Source: Gammaproteobacteria bacterium 45_16_T64
GTDB lineage: Bacteria > Pseudomonadota > Gammaproteobacteria > Pseudomonadales > Ketobacteraceae
Assembly: GCA_002162955.1 (NCBI GenBank)
Contig: MABD01000054.1
Coordinates: 1-33,033, forward strand
Length of the DNA: 33,033 nt
Direction: 5' to 3'
The position numbers and the translations under genes were made by a program. Within the stretch, counting starts at the first letter, position 1; each line of letters begins with the position of its first letter. The notes under the pieces are model-generated. The model worked only from the letters and a program-made list of their open reading frames with translations. It did no database searches and was not told the origin of the DNA. This document shows positions 9,823 through 17,768 of the stretch, piece by piece.

Positions 9823-10143
9823 GGCAGTTCTCGATCGTTATTAGAATTATTTTCCCTAGTCTACCTAGGTGACGATGTAGTAAAGTCGTGCCTCTTGAAA
9901 TACATTTGTTATATTCATGCTATACAAAATTACTATTCCAATATAGAGCATAAATGGCAATACCTCACAGTTCAAGTTTCCGACATAATTAGTGTTATTG
10001 GTTTAACCAATGCGGATCGAATCTGTGCCCCAAGTGTTACCACGTTGTAATAATCCCATACATCCTTGTTACATAATGTTCAAATCATGTCTTTTATTGT
10101 ATGAAAAACAGCCAGTAACGATGATGCTTTTGTACAATTAGCA
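9823..10143. other. Intergenic region upstream of the coiled-coil protein gene
   Basis: About 320 bases without a supported gene between the 5' end of the coiled-coil/hydrolase-like gene and the terminator of the DUF1329 gene. It is AT-rich and should hold the promoter of the minus-strand operon ending at 7705. The only clear element is the palindrome at 9997-10011, annotated separately. A short CCTAG...CTAGG pair occurs near 9856. I found no convincing -35/-10 pair, small ORF or structured RNA. Confidence 0.6.
9997..10011. promoter_or_regulatory. GntR/PdhR-like operator palindrome
   Basis: ATTGGTTTAACCAAT is a perfect 7+1+7 palindrome. It fits the ATTGGT-N3-ACCAAT pattern known for FadR-subfamily GntR regulators such as PdhR and LldR. 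It lies about 175 bases upstream of the start of the coiled-coil/hydrolase-like gene. No GntR gene lies in the window, so the regulator and the true target are inference. Confidence 0.45.
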
Positions 10144-10185
10144 GGCAATAAAAAAGGGACCATACTAGGTCCCTTTTTTATTGCC
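10144..10185 (-). terminator. Rho-independent terminator of the DUF1302-DUF1329 operon
   Basis: A perfect 18-bp inverted repeat: GGCAATAAAAAAGGGACC at 10144-10161 and its complement at 10168-10185, with a six-base loop. Read on the minus strand, the GGGACC/GGTCCC core is followed by a T-run, placing a strong terminator just after the DUF1329 stop at 10197. The A-run on the other side means it could also act on the plus strand. Confidence 0.92.
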
Positions 10186-10196
10186 TTATGATGTAA

Positions 10197-11582
10197 TTAT
10201 CTTACACCAGCCTGACGTAGCGCTGCAGGCTTGTATTCAATTTTTGAGTATCGCTTATCAAATTGAATGCCGACAGGCTCTTCGTTGTCTAACCCTAAAG
10301 CAAGATAACGTTTCGCGTTCAGGTCATACAGAGCTTCCATCGCGTACCAAGGTACTTTTGAATGGTAGTACTGCATTTGATAGGCTTGACCGACGCGCCA
10401 TAAGTTACCTCGACCATCATAGTGATCGATAATACCTGCTTGCCAGGTATCTTCATCTATATAGAAGTGGCGAGCACCATATACGTGGCGGGTACGAGGC
10501 TTAAGCTTGGACTCAACAACCCAAACACGGTGTAACTCATGTCGTGTATATTCAGGGTTGAGGTGACCGGGCTTGATGATGTCCTTATACTTCAAACCTT
10601 TTTCGTCCAATTTGAAGTTGTTATAAGGAATATACATCTCTTTCTTGCCCACTAACTTCCACTCGTAGCGATCGGGGGTACCATTGTACATGTCGAAGTT
10701 ATCGGCAGTACGTAGGCCATCCGCTGCTGTTCCTGGACCGTCGTACGCAACCTGAGGTGCGCGACGTACACGACGTTGACCGGCGTTATAGATCCAGGCT
10801 TTACGTGGCTCTTTTACTTGGTCAATGGTTTCGTGTACTAGCAGAACGTTACCGGCTAGACGTGCGGGGGATTTTACTTTTTGTTTAAAGTAAAACAGAA
10901 CGTTTTCATCTTCACCGGGTTTAATATCGGTGAGACCAAAGCGGAATGCTACTTGATCTTCAAAGATAACCACGTTGAACGCACCGTTTACTTGTGGTGT
11001 TGCTTGACCCGTCAATCGGGTTGCTGCCTCACCTCGGTAACGTACGATATGGTTCCAAATCGCTTCTACCCCATCATTTGGGATTGGGAAAGGGTATCCA
11101 CGAACCGTATAGTCTTTTAAACCGTTCCCGCCTTCTGCCAAAAATGTTTTTGAGGCATTTTCCTTGGAGGCAGAATTAACACTATCCGGTAATGCTGCCG
11201 TTCGTCGCGTTTGATACACAGGCATCTTGTAGGTGTCTGGGTAAGTGTTAAACATCGCGATTTGGCCTGGGGATAACTTATCTTTGTACTGATCTAAATT
11301 AGCCGCAGTAATTTCAAAGAGAGGTTTATCATCAGGAAACGGATTACACAGGAAGGTACCACCGTCATAGCAGGCTGGCGCATCTTTTAGGCCACCCGTA
11401 TAAGCAGGAATAGTACCGTCTGCGTTACCAGCGGTTTCTGCCCCAACATCGGTTAATTCGCCACCAAGCTTAGCTGCTTGTGCGCCATCAACTTTTGCCA
11501 TCAGAGGTGAAGTTGCTATTGATGCTGCCAGTAGACCAGAAGCTATCAAGGTTTTTTGAAATAATTTTTTTCGCATTTTCAT
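10197..11582 (-). CDS. DUF1329 domain-containing exported protein
   Basis: DUF1329 family, 461 residues; members are described as periplasmic and resemble lipoprotein-carrier folds such as LolB. Residues 1-29 are a signal peptide (cleavage expected after SPLMA). The mature N-terminus carries the family hallmark KLGGELTDVGAETAGNADGTIPAYTGG, and later stretches such as DGVEAIWNHIVRYRG, RRVRRAPQVAYDGPGTAADGLRTADNFDMYNG and RHEL-HRVWVVESKLKPRTRHVYGARHFYIDED are typical. It begins 17 bases after the DUF1302 gene, with a GGAGG ribosome site nine bases before the ATG. The two families commonly occur together, in some reports linked to uptake or turnover of hydrophobic compounds; that role here is inference. 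Confidence 0.93.
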   Translation of the reverse strand: MKMRKKLFQKTLIASGLLAASIATSPLMAKVDGAQAAKLGGELTDVGAETAGNADGTIPAYTGGLKDAPACYDGGTFLCNPFPDDKPLFEITAANLDQYKDKLSPGQIAMFNTYPDTYKMPVYQTRRTAALPDSVNSASKENASKTFLAEGGNGLKDYTVRGYPFPIPNDGVEAIWNHIVRYRGEAATRLTGQATPQVNGAFNVVIFEDQVAFRFGLTDIKPGEDENVLFYFKQKVKSPARLAGNVLLVHETIDQVKEPRKAWIYNAGQRRVRRAPQVAYDGPGTAADGLRTADNFDMYNGTPDRYEWKLVGKKEMYIPYNNFKLDEKGLKYKDIIKPGHLNPEYTRHELHRVWVVESKLKPRTRHVYGARHFYIDEDTWQAGIIDHYDGRGNLWRVGQAYQMQYYHSKVPWYAMEALYDLNAKRYLALGLDNEEPVGIQFDKRYSKIEYKPAALRQAGVR

Positions 11583-11599
11583 GTCCTTAGCCCTCCAAC

Positions 11600-13600
11600 T
11601 TAGAATGATACGCTTGCACTAAGGGTAAAATAATCCCTATCGGCGAGCTGGTTGTAGGGTTCGGCGCCGAAGAAATCGGTATAACTTGCGGCGACGCTGT
11701 AGGTGTTCTGGTAAACGGCTTCAACACTTGCGCTAAATGACATTCTATCTTCTAGGAAGTTAGAAATGGGGCTAGGTGTTACACCCTCCACATCGTGGCT
11801 AAAGCTAATGGTGGGTATAAGGTTAATACCGGCAAAGACGTTACTGTATTGCCCACTGGCTCTGAGCTTATAGCCCCATGCGAAGTCGGTGGGGTAAAAT
11901 TCGTCTTCCGATGCCAACGCGGCGGAAAGTGCAGCTTTAAACGTTGCATCAGGAAAATCTGGCGTTAAAAGAGCAGCGTTATACCCACTATTTAAAGTTA
12001 GCTCATCTTCATCAGGCATTCCTGGTATATAGGAGAAGGCCATATCAGCGACGAAGGTCCACCGTTCTGCGCCCAGCAATCGATCGAAGAAGTGGATCAT
12101 AGAAAATTCTGCTTGATAGTAGTCTTCTTCTATATAGCCCTTGACATAATCTCCCGTTCCATACTCTGAGAAACAATCATTGGCAACTGGGGAATCAGCA
12201 CATAGTGCACTGGGGAACCCGAGCATACCCCCTAGTAAAACACCATCTTCAATTTGTAGGGGTTGATCTTGGCGCATACTGATTTCACCCGCGACGGATG
12301 AAGCGCCGCCGGGTAGGCCTAAATCTAAGGTTGTGCTGAAAGAGAATCCATATAGTTGGATATCTTCAGGGTATTCCACGAAATACTCTGAGTATGGCAA
12401 GAATAAAGCCATCGCGGTAGGCTGCCCTGCAACATTAAATAACCAATCTCGAATTCCTGTGAGATCATTAGATAAGATTGATGTTTGAGTTGTAGCCTGT
12501 GCTACTAAACCTGCACCTGCACCAGCGGCTGCAGCGATAGAGCCACCGATAACTGCAGCGATTTCGTCAGCATCGCCTGTTGGTGTACGTCCACTTAATA
12601 AAGGTAATTTTGAGTGATAGTTAATGAAGTAAAAAGCGACTTCTGTTTCGATTGCCTCAATGAAATAACGAGTTGCGAAGCCATATTGCCCATCTTCGCT
12701 TGCTTCCTCATCTGCTCCTCGTGGGAGTCTGGTAAGTGCTGATGGAGCGTCGCTTACTGGCGGCAGTGTGCCGGCTTCAGCTTGAATATAGAACCCACCA
12801 TCACATCCATCTCCAATTAAGTCTGTGGTCGAAAAATAGGTGCCACATGCAGGAACTCTTGTTTCTTCCCAGCTAAATTGCACAAAAGCTTCAAAAGATA
12901 AATTTTCGGTAACACCAATTGATGCAAAAAGTGCTTCTGCTGGAAGCAGTGCTTCTTTGAGTTCAGCCCCTGGTGATAAAAGTGCATTAACATCAATAGC
13001 GTTAATGGTGTTGATACCGTTAGGGAAAAATACACCTTCTCCCCAACTGATTACCTGACGACCGTATCGTACGTTCAGCGGCATTTCCCCAATCCACCAA
13101 TCGCCCCAAATAAAGGCATCGAGTATTTCTGTTGCATGACCGTCGGATTCCCTAGGCTCGGATGGAGAGCCATCTGGATCCGTTGGGTAATAAGCAGGTA
13201 GATCCGATCCGCCATCCCCAGTAGCTAGTCGATAATCATACCAACCTTTGGCACGGAAGAATGCGCCAAAGTTCTTGTAGTTTATCTCTAGGTCAATAAT
13301 CGCTTTAGCTATTTCGGTGTAAGTATCACCTTGCTCATAGCGAAGGTTACTGTTGTCTTGCGAGGTGGTGTCATGCTTGTGGCTATCGGACTCACCTGCC
13401 GCTGCTGCGTTATGAGGCCCCACACCTTCATAATCAATGTCCGATATCCGCCAGCCTGCGCCGACAGAAAGAGTGGTATCGAGTGTGACCTCAAATTCGC
13501 CATCGGTGAAATCGAGGGCTTGGGCTCCCCCGGCCATCAGACTGCCGATGGAGACGGCAGCCGCGAGTGATGTAATCTTAAAAGGGTTTCGTTTTCTCAT
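11600..13600 (-). CDS. DUF1302 family outer-membrane beta-barrel protein
   Basis: DUF1302 family, 666 residues; members are predicted porin-like outer-membrane barrels. Residues 1-28 are a signal peptide (cleavage after AQA). The mature N-terminus LDFTDGEFEVTLDTTLSVGAGWRI is a family landmark, as is the later WGDWWIGEMPLNVRYGRQVISWGEGVFFPNGINTIN stretch split here as WGDWWIGEMPLNVRYGRQ and VISWGEGVFFPNGINTIN. Many alternating amphipathic strands follow, and the chain ends in Phe (ASVSF), the usual sorting signal for barrel assembly. A CGGAG site lies ten bases before the ATG. It is the first gene of the operon with DUF1329; its upstream region holds phased repeats annotated separately. Confidence 0.93.
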   Translation of the reverse strand: MRKRNPFKITSLAAAVSIGSLMAGGAQALDFTDGEFEVTLDTTLSVGAGWRISDIDYEGVGPHNAAAAGESDSHKHDTTSQDNSNLRYEQGDTYTEIAKAIIDLEINYKNFGAFFRAKGWYDYRLATGDGGSDLPAYYPTDPDGSPSEPRESDGHATEILDAFIWGDWWIGEMPLNVRYGRQVISWGEGVFFPNGINTINAIDVNALLSPGAELKEALLPAEALFASIGVTENLSFEAFVQFSWEETRVPACGTYFSTTDLIGDGCDGGFYIQAEAGTLPPVSDAPSALTRLPRGADEEASEDGQYGFATRYFIEAIETEVAFYFINYHSKLPLLSGRTPTGDADEIAAVIGGSIAAAAGAGAGLVAQATTQTSILSNDLTGIRDWLFNVAGQPTAMALFLPYSEYFVEYPEDIQLYGFSFSTTLDLGLPGGASSVAGEISMRQDQPLQIEDGVLLGGMLGFPSALCADSPVANDCFSEYGTGDYVKGYIEEDYYQAEFSMIHFFDRLLGAERWTFVADMAFSYIPGMPDEDELTLNSGYNAALLTPDFPDATFKAALSAALASEDEFYPTDFAWGYKLRASGQYSNVFAGINLIPTISFSHDVEGVTPSPISNFLEDRMSFSASVEAVYQNTYSVAASYTDFFGAEPYNQLADRDYFTLSASVSF

Positions 13601-13640
13601 CTGAGCAAAACTCCGTACTGGTTTTAGTTGTTATCTGACC

Positions 13641-13727
13641 ACCCTAGGGTTGGAATTCGAGATAAAAACCATGTTTACAACGTCAATAACCCATGTTGAA
13701 GCTAGGTAAAGGGGTATTTCCCATGTT
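13641..13727 (-). promoter_or_regulatory. Palindrome and three phased CCATGTT repeats upstream of the DUF1302 operon
   Basis: The perfect 10-bp palindrome ACCCTAGGGT is at 13641-13650. Three identical heptamers CCATGTT start at 13669, 13691 and 13721; the spacings of 22 and 30 bases are close to two and three helical turns, so all would face the same side of the DNA. They lie 70-130 bases upstream of the DUF1302 start codon. This layout suggests an activator or repressor array; the protein is unknown. Confidence 0.4.
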
Positions 13728-13790
13728 AAAGGCGTTGCTACGCACTATGGTTAATGTAGAAGAATAATCGTATTTTCTTATAAGTGTTAA

Positions 13791-13907
13791 CTTTGACGCC
13801 AAAAAAGTGTAAAAAATTTACGCGACGAACGCTATTCGCACAAAGACATAGATAAAATAGATCAATGGGTTAGCGAACTATTGGAGAAAGGCGCTAAGTT
13901 GTGGTGA
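13791..13907 (+). pseudogene. Start-less coding-like fragment (possible gene remnant)
   Basis: Between an in-frame TGA and the TGA at 13905-13907 an open frame encodes a clean hydrophilic, helix-like peptide whose tail reads RDERYSHKDIDKIDQWVSEL followed by LEKGAKLW. Its composition looks like a real protein C-terminus rather than noncoding DNA, but there is no in-frame ATG, GTG or TTG with a ribosome site. It ends 19 bases before uvrD. It may be the decayed end of a gene or a short peptide with an unusual start. Confidence 0.3.
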
Positions 13908-13926
13908 ACTCTGGTACACTGCGCTC

Positions 13927-16116
13927 ATGACACATGACCCTCTGCTCTCAATTTTAAATCAAGCACAGCATCAAGCGGTAACCTCTGATGCGAATCGTTT
14001 GCTTGTTCTCGCCGGTGCCGGTAGTGGCAAAACCCGTGTATTGGTTCACCGTATTGTCTGGTTAATTCGTGATCGACAATTGTCGCCAGCGAATATTTTA
14101 GCGGTAACTTTTACCAATAAAGCGGCGGCAGAAATGCGTCATCGTATTGGTTCCTTATTGCGGGTTCCTGCTGGTGCGATGTGGGTGGGTACTTTTCATG
14201 GCATTGCACATCGGTTGTTACGTACACACTGGCGTGATGCTGGCTTGCCTGAGAATTTTCAAATTCTGGATTCTGATGATCAATTGCGGGTGATAAAACG
14301 CACATTAAAATCGTTAAATGTCGATGAAGAGCGTTGGCCGGCTAAACAGGTGCAGTGGTTTATTAATCATCAAAAAGATGAAGGACGCCGACCAGAGCAC
14401 CTTGAGCATCATGGGGATTTGCAACAAAAGACCCTGATCGAGTTGTATCAATATTACCAACAAGCCTGTACTCGTGGCGGCATGGTAGATTTTGCGGAGT
14501 TGTTGTTGCGCTCTCACGAACTATGGCTGAAAAAGCCAGAAATTTTAGCACACTATCAGAGTCGCTTTAGTCACGTATTGGTCGATGAGTTTCAAGATAC
14601 CAACACCGTGCAATATGCCTGGTTGCAGGTATTAACGGGTAAACAAGGGCATATGACGATTGTGGGGGACGATGATCAGTCCATATACGGTTGGCGTGGC
14701 GCTAAGATTGAGAATATCCAGCACTTTGGCAAAGACGTAGGCGGTGCTGAAGTGGTACGGTTGGAGCAGAATTATCGCTCGACGTCAGTGATCCTTGCGG
14801 CGGCAAATGGTGTGATTACGCGCAATAGCGATCGCCTGGGTAAAGAGCTATGGACGGAAGGTGAGAAGGGTGATGCGATCACTCTGTATGCCGGTTTTAA
14901 TGAAGTAGATGAAGCACGGTTTATCAGTGATCGTATTGAATCGGTCTTGCGCAATGGTTTGCAGCGTAAAGATGTTGCCATTTTGTATCGATCCAATGCG
15001 CAATCACGGGTATTGGAAGAGTCATTGCTGCGATCGGCGATACCTTACCGGATTTATGGTGGTCATCGATTCTTCGATCGTGCAGAAATTAAAAATGCGT
15101 TAGCCTATTTGCGCTTGTTGTGTCACCGGGATGATGATGCTGCGTTTGAACGGGTGGTGAATGTACCGGCGAGAAGTCTTGGGGATAAGTCTGTCGAAAA
15201 AATTCGCGAGACTGCGCGAGCGATGAACCACTCAATGTGGGAAGCTGCGTTATATTTAGTGAATAATAAAGGACTGGCGGCAAGAGCGTTAAATGCACTA
15301 CGCCAATTCTTAGGATTAGTTGAGACATTAGCGCAAGAAACGCTTGATATTAGTTTGGCAGAGCAGTCAGAAATTGTGGTGCAGCGCAGTGGGTTAATGG
15401 ATCTCTATAAAAAGGAAAAAGGCGAAAAAGGCCAAGCTCGTGTGGAGAATCTACAAGAATTGGTGACCGCGGTACGTCAGTTTGAAATCGAGGGTGAGCA
15501 AGCCCCGACGTTGGCAAATTTCTTGGATCATGCGGCGCTGGAGTCCGGCGATACACAGGCGGAAGAACAAGAAAATGCTGTGCAGCTGATGACATTACAT
15601 TCTGCTAAAGGCTTGGAATTCCCTGTGGTGTTTCTTTGCGGTATGGAAGAGGGTATGTTTCCTTCTAATCAGTCATTGGATGAACCTGGTCGTTTACAAG
15701 AAGAGCGGCGTTTGTGTTATGTCGGTATTACCCGGGCGATGAAAAAATTGTTTATTAGTTATGCCGAAAGTCGGCGGTTGTATGGGACAGAAAAAATTAA
15801 TGCTCCGTCTCGATTTATTCGAGAGATACCCAATAATCTATTGGAAGAAGTACGACTTAAATCCACGATTACCCGCCCGATGCCTTCTTCTCGCTCCGCA
15901 GTGGCGGGGGCAAAAATACCACGTAAAAAGCGTTTGCAAGCAGATGTGGCGGATGCACCGTATCGTCTAGGTCAACGGGTAAGACACAAAAAATTCGGTG
16001 AGGGTGTGGTGTTGGATTGTGAAGGCAGTGGTGCTAATGCACAGATTCATATTAATTTTGCTGATGTCGGTGAAAAACGCTTAGTGATGCAGTACGCCAA
16101 ATTAGAAGAATTATAA
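13927..16116 (+). CDS. uvrD: DNA helicase II UvrD
   Basis: 3'-5' superfamily 1 DNA helicase acting in nucleotide-excision and mismatch repair. The 729 residues match the family (720 in E. coli), and the sequence parallels E. coli UvrD nearly throughout. Walker A GAGSGKT is at 30-36, motif Ia TFTNKAAAEM at 61-70, motif II VDEFQDTN at 219-226, and motif III GDDDQSIYGWRGA at 247-259; further motifs include LEQNYRSTS and LMTLHSAKGLEFPVVF and VGITRAM. The last ~50 residues, RLGQRVRHKKFGEGVV onward, are the Tudor-like domain that distinguishes UvrD from Rep. No SOS box is visible upstream. dctP follows after 23 bases. Confidence 0.97.
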   Translation: MTHDPLLSILNQAQHQAVTSDANRLLVLAGAGSGKTRVLVHRIVWLIRDRQLSPANILAVTFTNKAAAEMRHRIGSLLRVPAGAMWVGTFHGIAHRLLRTHWRDAGLPENFQILDSDDQLRVIKRTLKSLNVDEERWPAKQVQWFINHQKDEGRRPEHLEHHGDLQQKTLIELYQYYQQACTRGGMVDFAELLLRSHELWLKKPEILAHYQSRFSHVLVDEFQDTNTVQYAWLQVLTGKQGHMTIVGDDDQSIYGWRGAKIENIQHFGKDVGGAEVVRLEQNYRSTSVILAAANGVITRNSDRLGKELWTEGEKGDAITLYAGFNEVDEARFISDRIESVLRNGLQRKDVAILYRSNAQSRVLEESLLRSAIPYRIYGGHRFFDRAEIKNALAYLRLLCHRDDDAAFERVVNVPARSLGDKSVEKIRETARAMNHSMWEAALYLVNNKGLAARALNALRQFLGLVETLAQETLDISLAEQSEIVVQRSGLMDLYKKEKGEKGQARVENLQELVTAVRQFEIEGEQAPTLANFLDHAALESGDTQAEEQENAVQLMTLHSAKGLEFPVVFLCGMEEGMFPSNQSLDEPGRLQEERRLCYVGITRAMKKLFISYAESRRLYGTEKINAPSRFIREIPNNLLEEVRLKSTITRPMPSSRSAVAGAKIPRKKRLQADVADAPYRLGQRVRHKKFGEGVVLDCEGSGANAQIHINFADVGEKRLVMQYAKLEEL

Positions 16117-16139
16117 ATATTAAAATAAGGAGCACAGTA

Positions 16140-17234
16140 ATGCTTAAGAAAATGGGTGCGGTAGGTTTATCGCTGGCGATAGTATTTATGCTGGGTTGCG
16201 GAAAAGACGAAGCTGCAACGTCGAGTTCGGCAGTAGAAGTACAACAAAAATTTACCTGGCGATTGGTGACGACTTGGCCGAAGAATTTTCCTGGGCTGGG
16301 CTCTGCCCCTGAGAATTTTGCTAAAGCCGTTACTGAAATGAGTGCGGGCCGCCTCACTGTTAAAGTGTATGGTGCGAATGAATTGGTACCGGCAATGGAA
16401 GTGTTTGATACTGTAGCCCGAGGCGCTGCAGAGATGGGACACGGAGCTGCGTATTATTGGAAAGGTAAAAGCCCGGCAAGCCAATTTTTCACTGCAGTGC
16501 CGTTCGGCCTAAATGCGCAAGAGATGAATGGTTGGCTACATTACGGTGGCGGCTTGGATTTATGGCGTGACCTCTATAGTGATTTTAATTTAATACCTTT
16601 CGCCGGCGGTAGCACTGGGGTGCAGATGGCTGGTTGGTTTAATAAAGAAATTAATAGTGTCGCTGATCTCAAAGGGTTAAAAATGCGTATCCCTGGATTG
16701 GCAGGAGAAGTACTGCAGCGCTTAGGTGGTATTCCTGTCACATTGCCGGGTGGTGAGCTTTTTACCGCGTTACAGACGGGCTCTATTGATGCAACAGAGT
16801 GGGTGGGGCCGTACAACGACTTAACCTTTGGATTACATAAGGCGGCGAAATATTATTATTATCCCGGTTGGCATGAGCCTGGTGCAATGCTTGAATTTAT
16901 TGTGAATAAAGACGCTTGGAATTCGTTACCGAAAGATTTACAGGCGATTGTGAGTTATGCCACCCGAGCCATGAACCAAGACATGCTTGATGAATATACC
17001 GCACGGAATAATGCTGCACTTAAGGAATTGGTAGAAACTCACGGGGTACAGGTAAAACAATTACCGGAAGAAGTACTTGTAGCTCTTAAGCAGGCATCAG
17101 ATGAGGTAATAGCGGAAGTGATTGCGAAGGATGATAATGCAAAGACAGTCTATGAATCCTTTAAAGCGTTTCGTGATGATGTAATGCCTTATACGGCAAT
17201 TTCAGAAAAAGCGTTTATTGATGCCAGGGAATAG
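16140..17234 (+). CDS. dctP: TRAP transporter substrate-binding protein, TakP/DctP type
   Basis: Extracytoplasmic solute receptor of a sodium-dependent TRAP transporter. The sequence closely follows the TakP (2-oxo acid/pyruvate-binding) branch as I recall it: VTTWPKNFPGLGSAPENFA, ELVPAMEVFDTVARGAAEMG, AAYYWKGKSPASQFFTAVPF, GLKMRIPGLAGEVLQRLGG, ATEWVGPYNDLTFGLHKAA and KYYYYPGWHEPG. A 2-oxo acid substrate is therefore likely but not proved. The N-terminus has a lipobox-like F-M-L-G-C with Cys20 and a Ser/Ala linker, so this receptor may be a lipoprotein rather than free in the periplasm. An AAGGAG site precedes the ATG. The membrane subunits are nearby on the opposite strand. A 12-bp inverted repeat follows the stop. 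Confidence 0.95.
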   Translation: MLKKMGAVGLSLAIVFMLGCGKDEAATSSSAVEVQQKFTWRLVTTWPKNFPGLGSAPENFAKAVTEMSAGRLTVKVYGANELVPAMEVFDTVARGAAEMGHGAAYYWKGKSPASQFFTAVPFGLNAQEMNGWLHYGGGLDLWRDLYSDFNLIPFAGGSTGVQMAGWFNKEINSVADLKGLKMRIPGLAGEVLQRLGGIPVTLPGGELFTALQTGSIDATEWVGPYNDLTFGLHKAAKYYYYPGWHEPGAMLEFIVNKDAWNSLPKDLQAIVSYATRAMNQDMLDEYTARNNAALKELVETHGVQVKQLPEEVLVALKQASDEVIAEVIAKDDNAKTVYESFKAFRDDVMPYTAISEKAFIDARE

Positions 17235-17240
17235 ATGATA

Positions 17241-17266
17241 AGTAGCCCCCATGTATGGGGGCTACT
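17241..17266. terminator. Convergent hairpin between dctP and the thioesterase gene
   Basis: A perfect 12-bp inverted repeat, AGTAGCCCCCAT at 17241-17252 and its complement at 17255-17266, around GT. It stands between the convergent dctP and thioesterase genes. The GC-rich stem is strong, but a T-tract is missing on both sides, so it may be a weak bidirectional terminator or an mRNA 3'-end protector. Confidence 0.65.
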
Positions 17267-17282
17267 GCGTTGGCCCCTGGTA

Positions 17283-17681
17283 TTAAGCGCTAGGAATTTG
17301 GCGAGTCCGTTTATCTTCATTGATGGCAACAAAAGTAAATTTACCTTCGGTTACCTTGCGTATATCTTGTGTTCTAGGGTGTTTCGCCCACACTTCAATG
17401 TTCATTGAAATAGAGCTACGGCCAATATTTATGACGTGGGTATAGCAGCTTACCACCGAGCCGATGGCCACGGGTGAAACGAATACCATTGAATCAACGG
17501 CAACTGTGGCAACACGTCCCTGCGCAATTTGGTCCGCGGTGATCGCACCGGCCAAATCCATTTGAGATACCAGCCAGCCACCAAATATATCGCCGTTAAA
17601 GTTAGCATCTTTTGGCATTGCAATGGTTTGTAATGCCAGTTCGCCTTTGGGTTGGATTATCTCTTCTAGATCTTCGTTCAT
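17283..17681 (-). CDS. YciA-like acyl-CoA thioesterase
   Basis: Hotdog-fold cytoplasmic thioesterase hydrolysing acyl-CoA to free acid and CoA. The ATG at 17681 gives 132 residues, the same as E. coli YciA; an in-frame TTG 57 bases upstream would add an unusual leader without a better ribosome site. Family landmarks are GELALQTIAMPKDANFNGDI, then FGGWLVSQMDLAGAITAD with the probable catalytic Asp at 42, and VATVAVDSMVFVSPVAIGSV, a core of the hotdog sheet. It lies between dctP (+) and dctM (-) and may be cotranscribed with dctQM, although 87 bases separate it from dctM. The acyl-chain preference cannot be read from the sequence. Confidence 0.9.
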   Translation of the reverse strand: MNEDLEEIIQPKGELALQTIAMPKDANFNGDIFGGWLVSQMDLAGAITADQIAQGRVATVAVDSMVFVSPVAIGSVVSCYTHVINIGRSSISMNIEVWAKHPRTQDIRKVTEGKFTFVAINEDKRTRQIPSA

Positions 17682-17768
17682 GTTACTGCCTATGTAAAAC
17701 AACGATTTATTACCTTGTCTCCCCAGTGTAGACGACAAAAATAGAATACAAACCCTAATACTGAAGGC

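Larger units (their letters stand above)
13601..13926. other. Divergent intergenic region between the DUF1302 gene and uvrD
   Basis: This 326-base gap should hold the promoters of the DUF1302-DUF1329 operon (-) and of uvrD (+). It contains a palindrome near 13641, three CCATGTT copies between 13669 and 13727, and a start-less open frame ending at 13907, all listed separately. No LexA-type CTG-N10-CAG box was found in front of uvrD. A clear -35/-10 pair could not be picked by eye on either strand. Confidence 0.6.

Noticed and set aside
13905-13930. SOS box in front of uvrD
   Set aside because: No CTG-N10-CAG is present; CTGGTACACTGCG lacks the second half.
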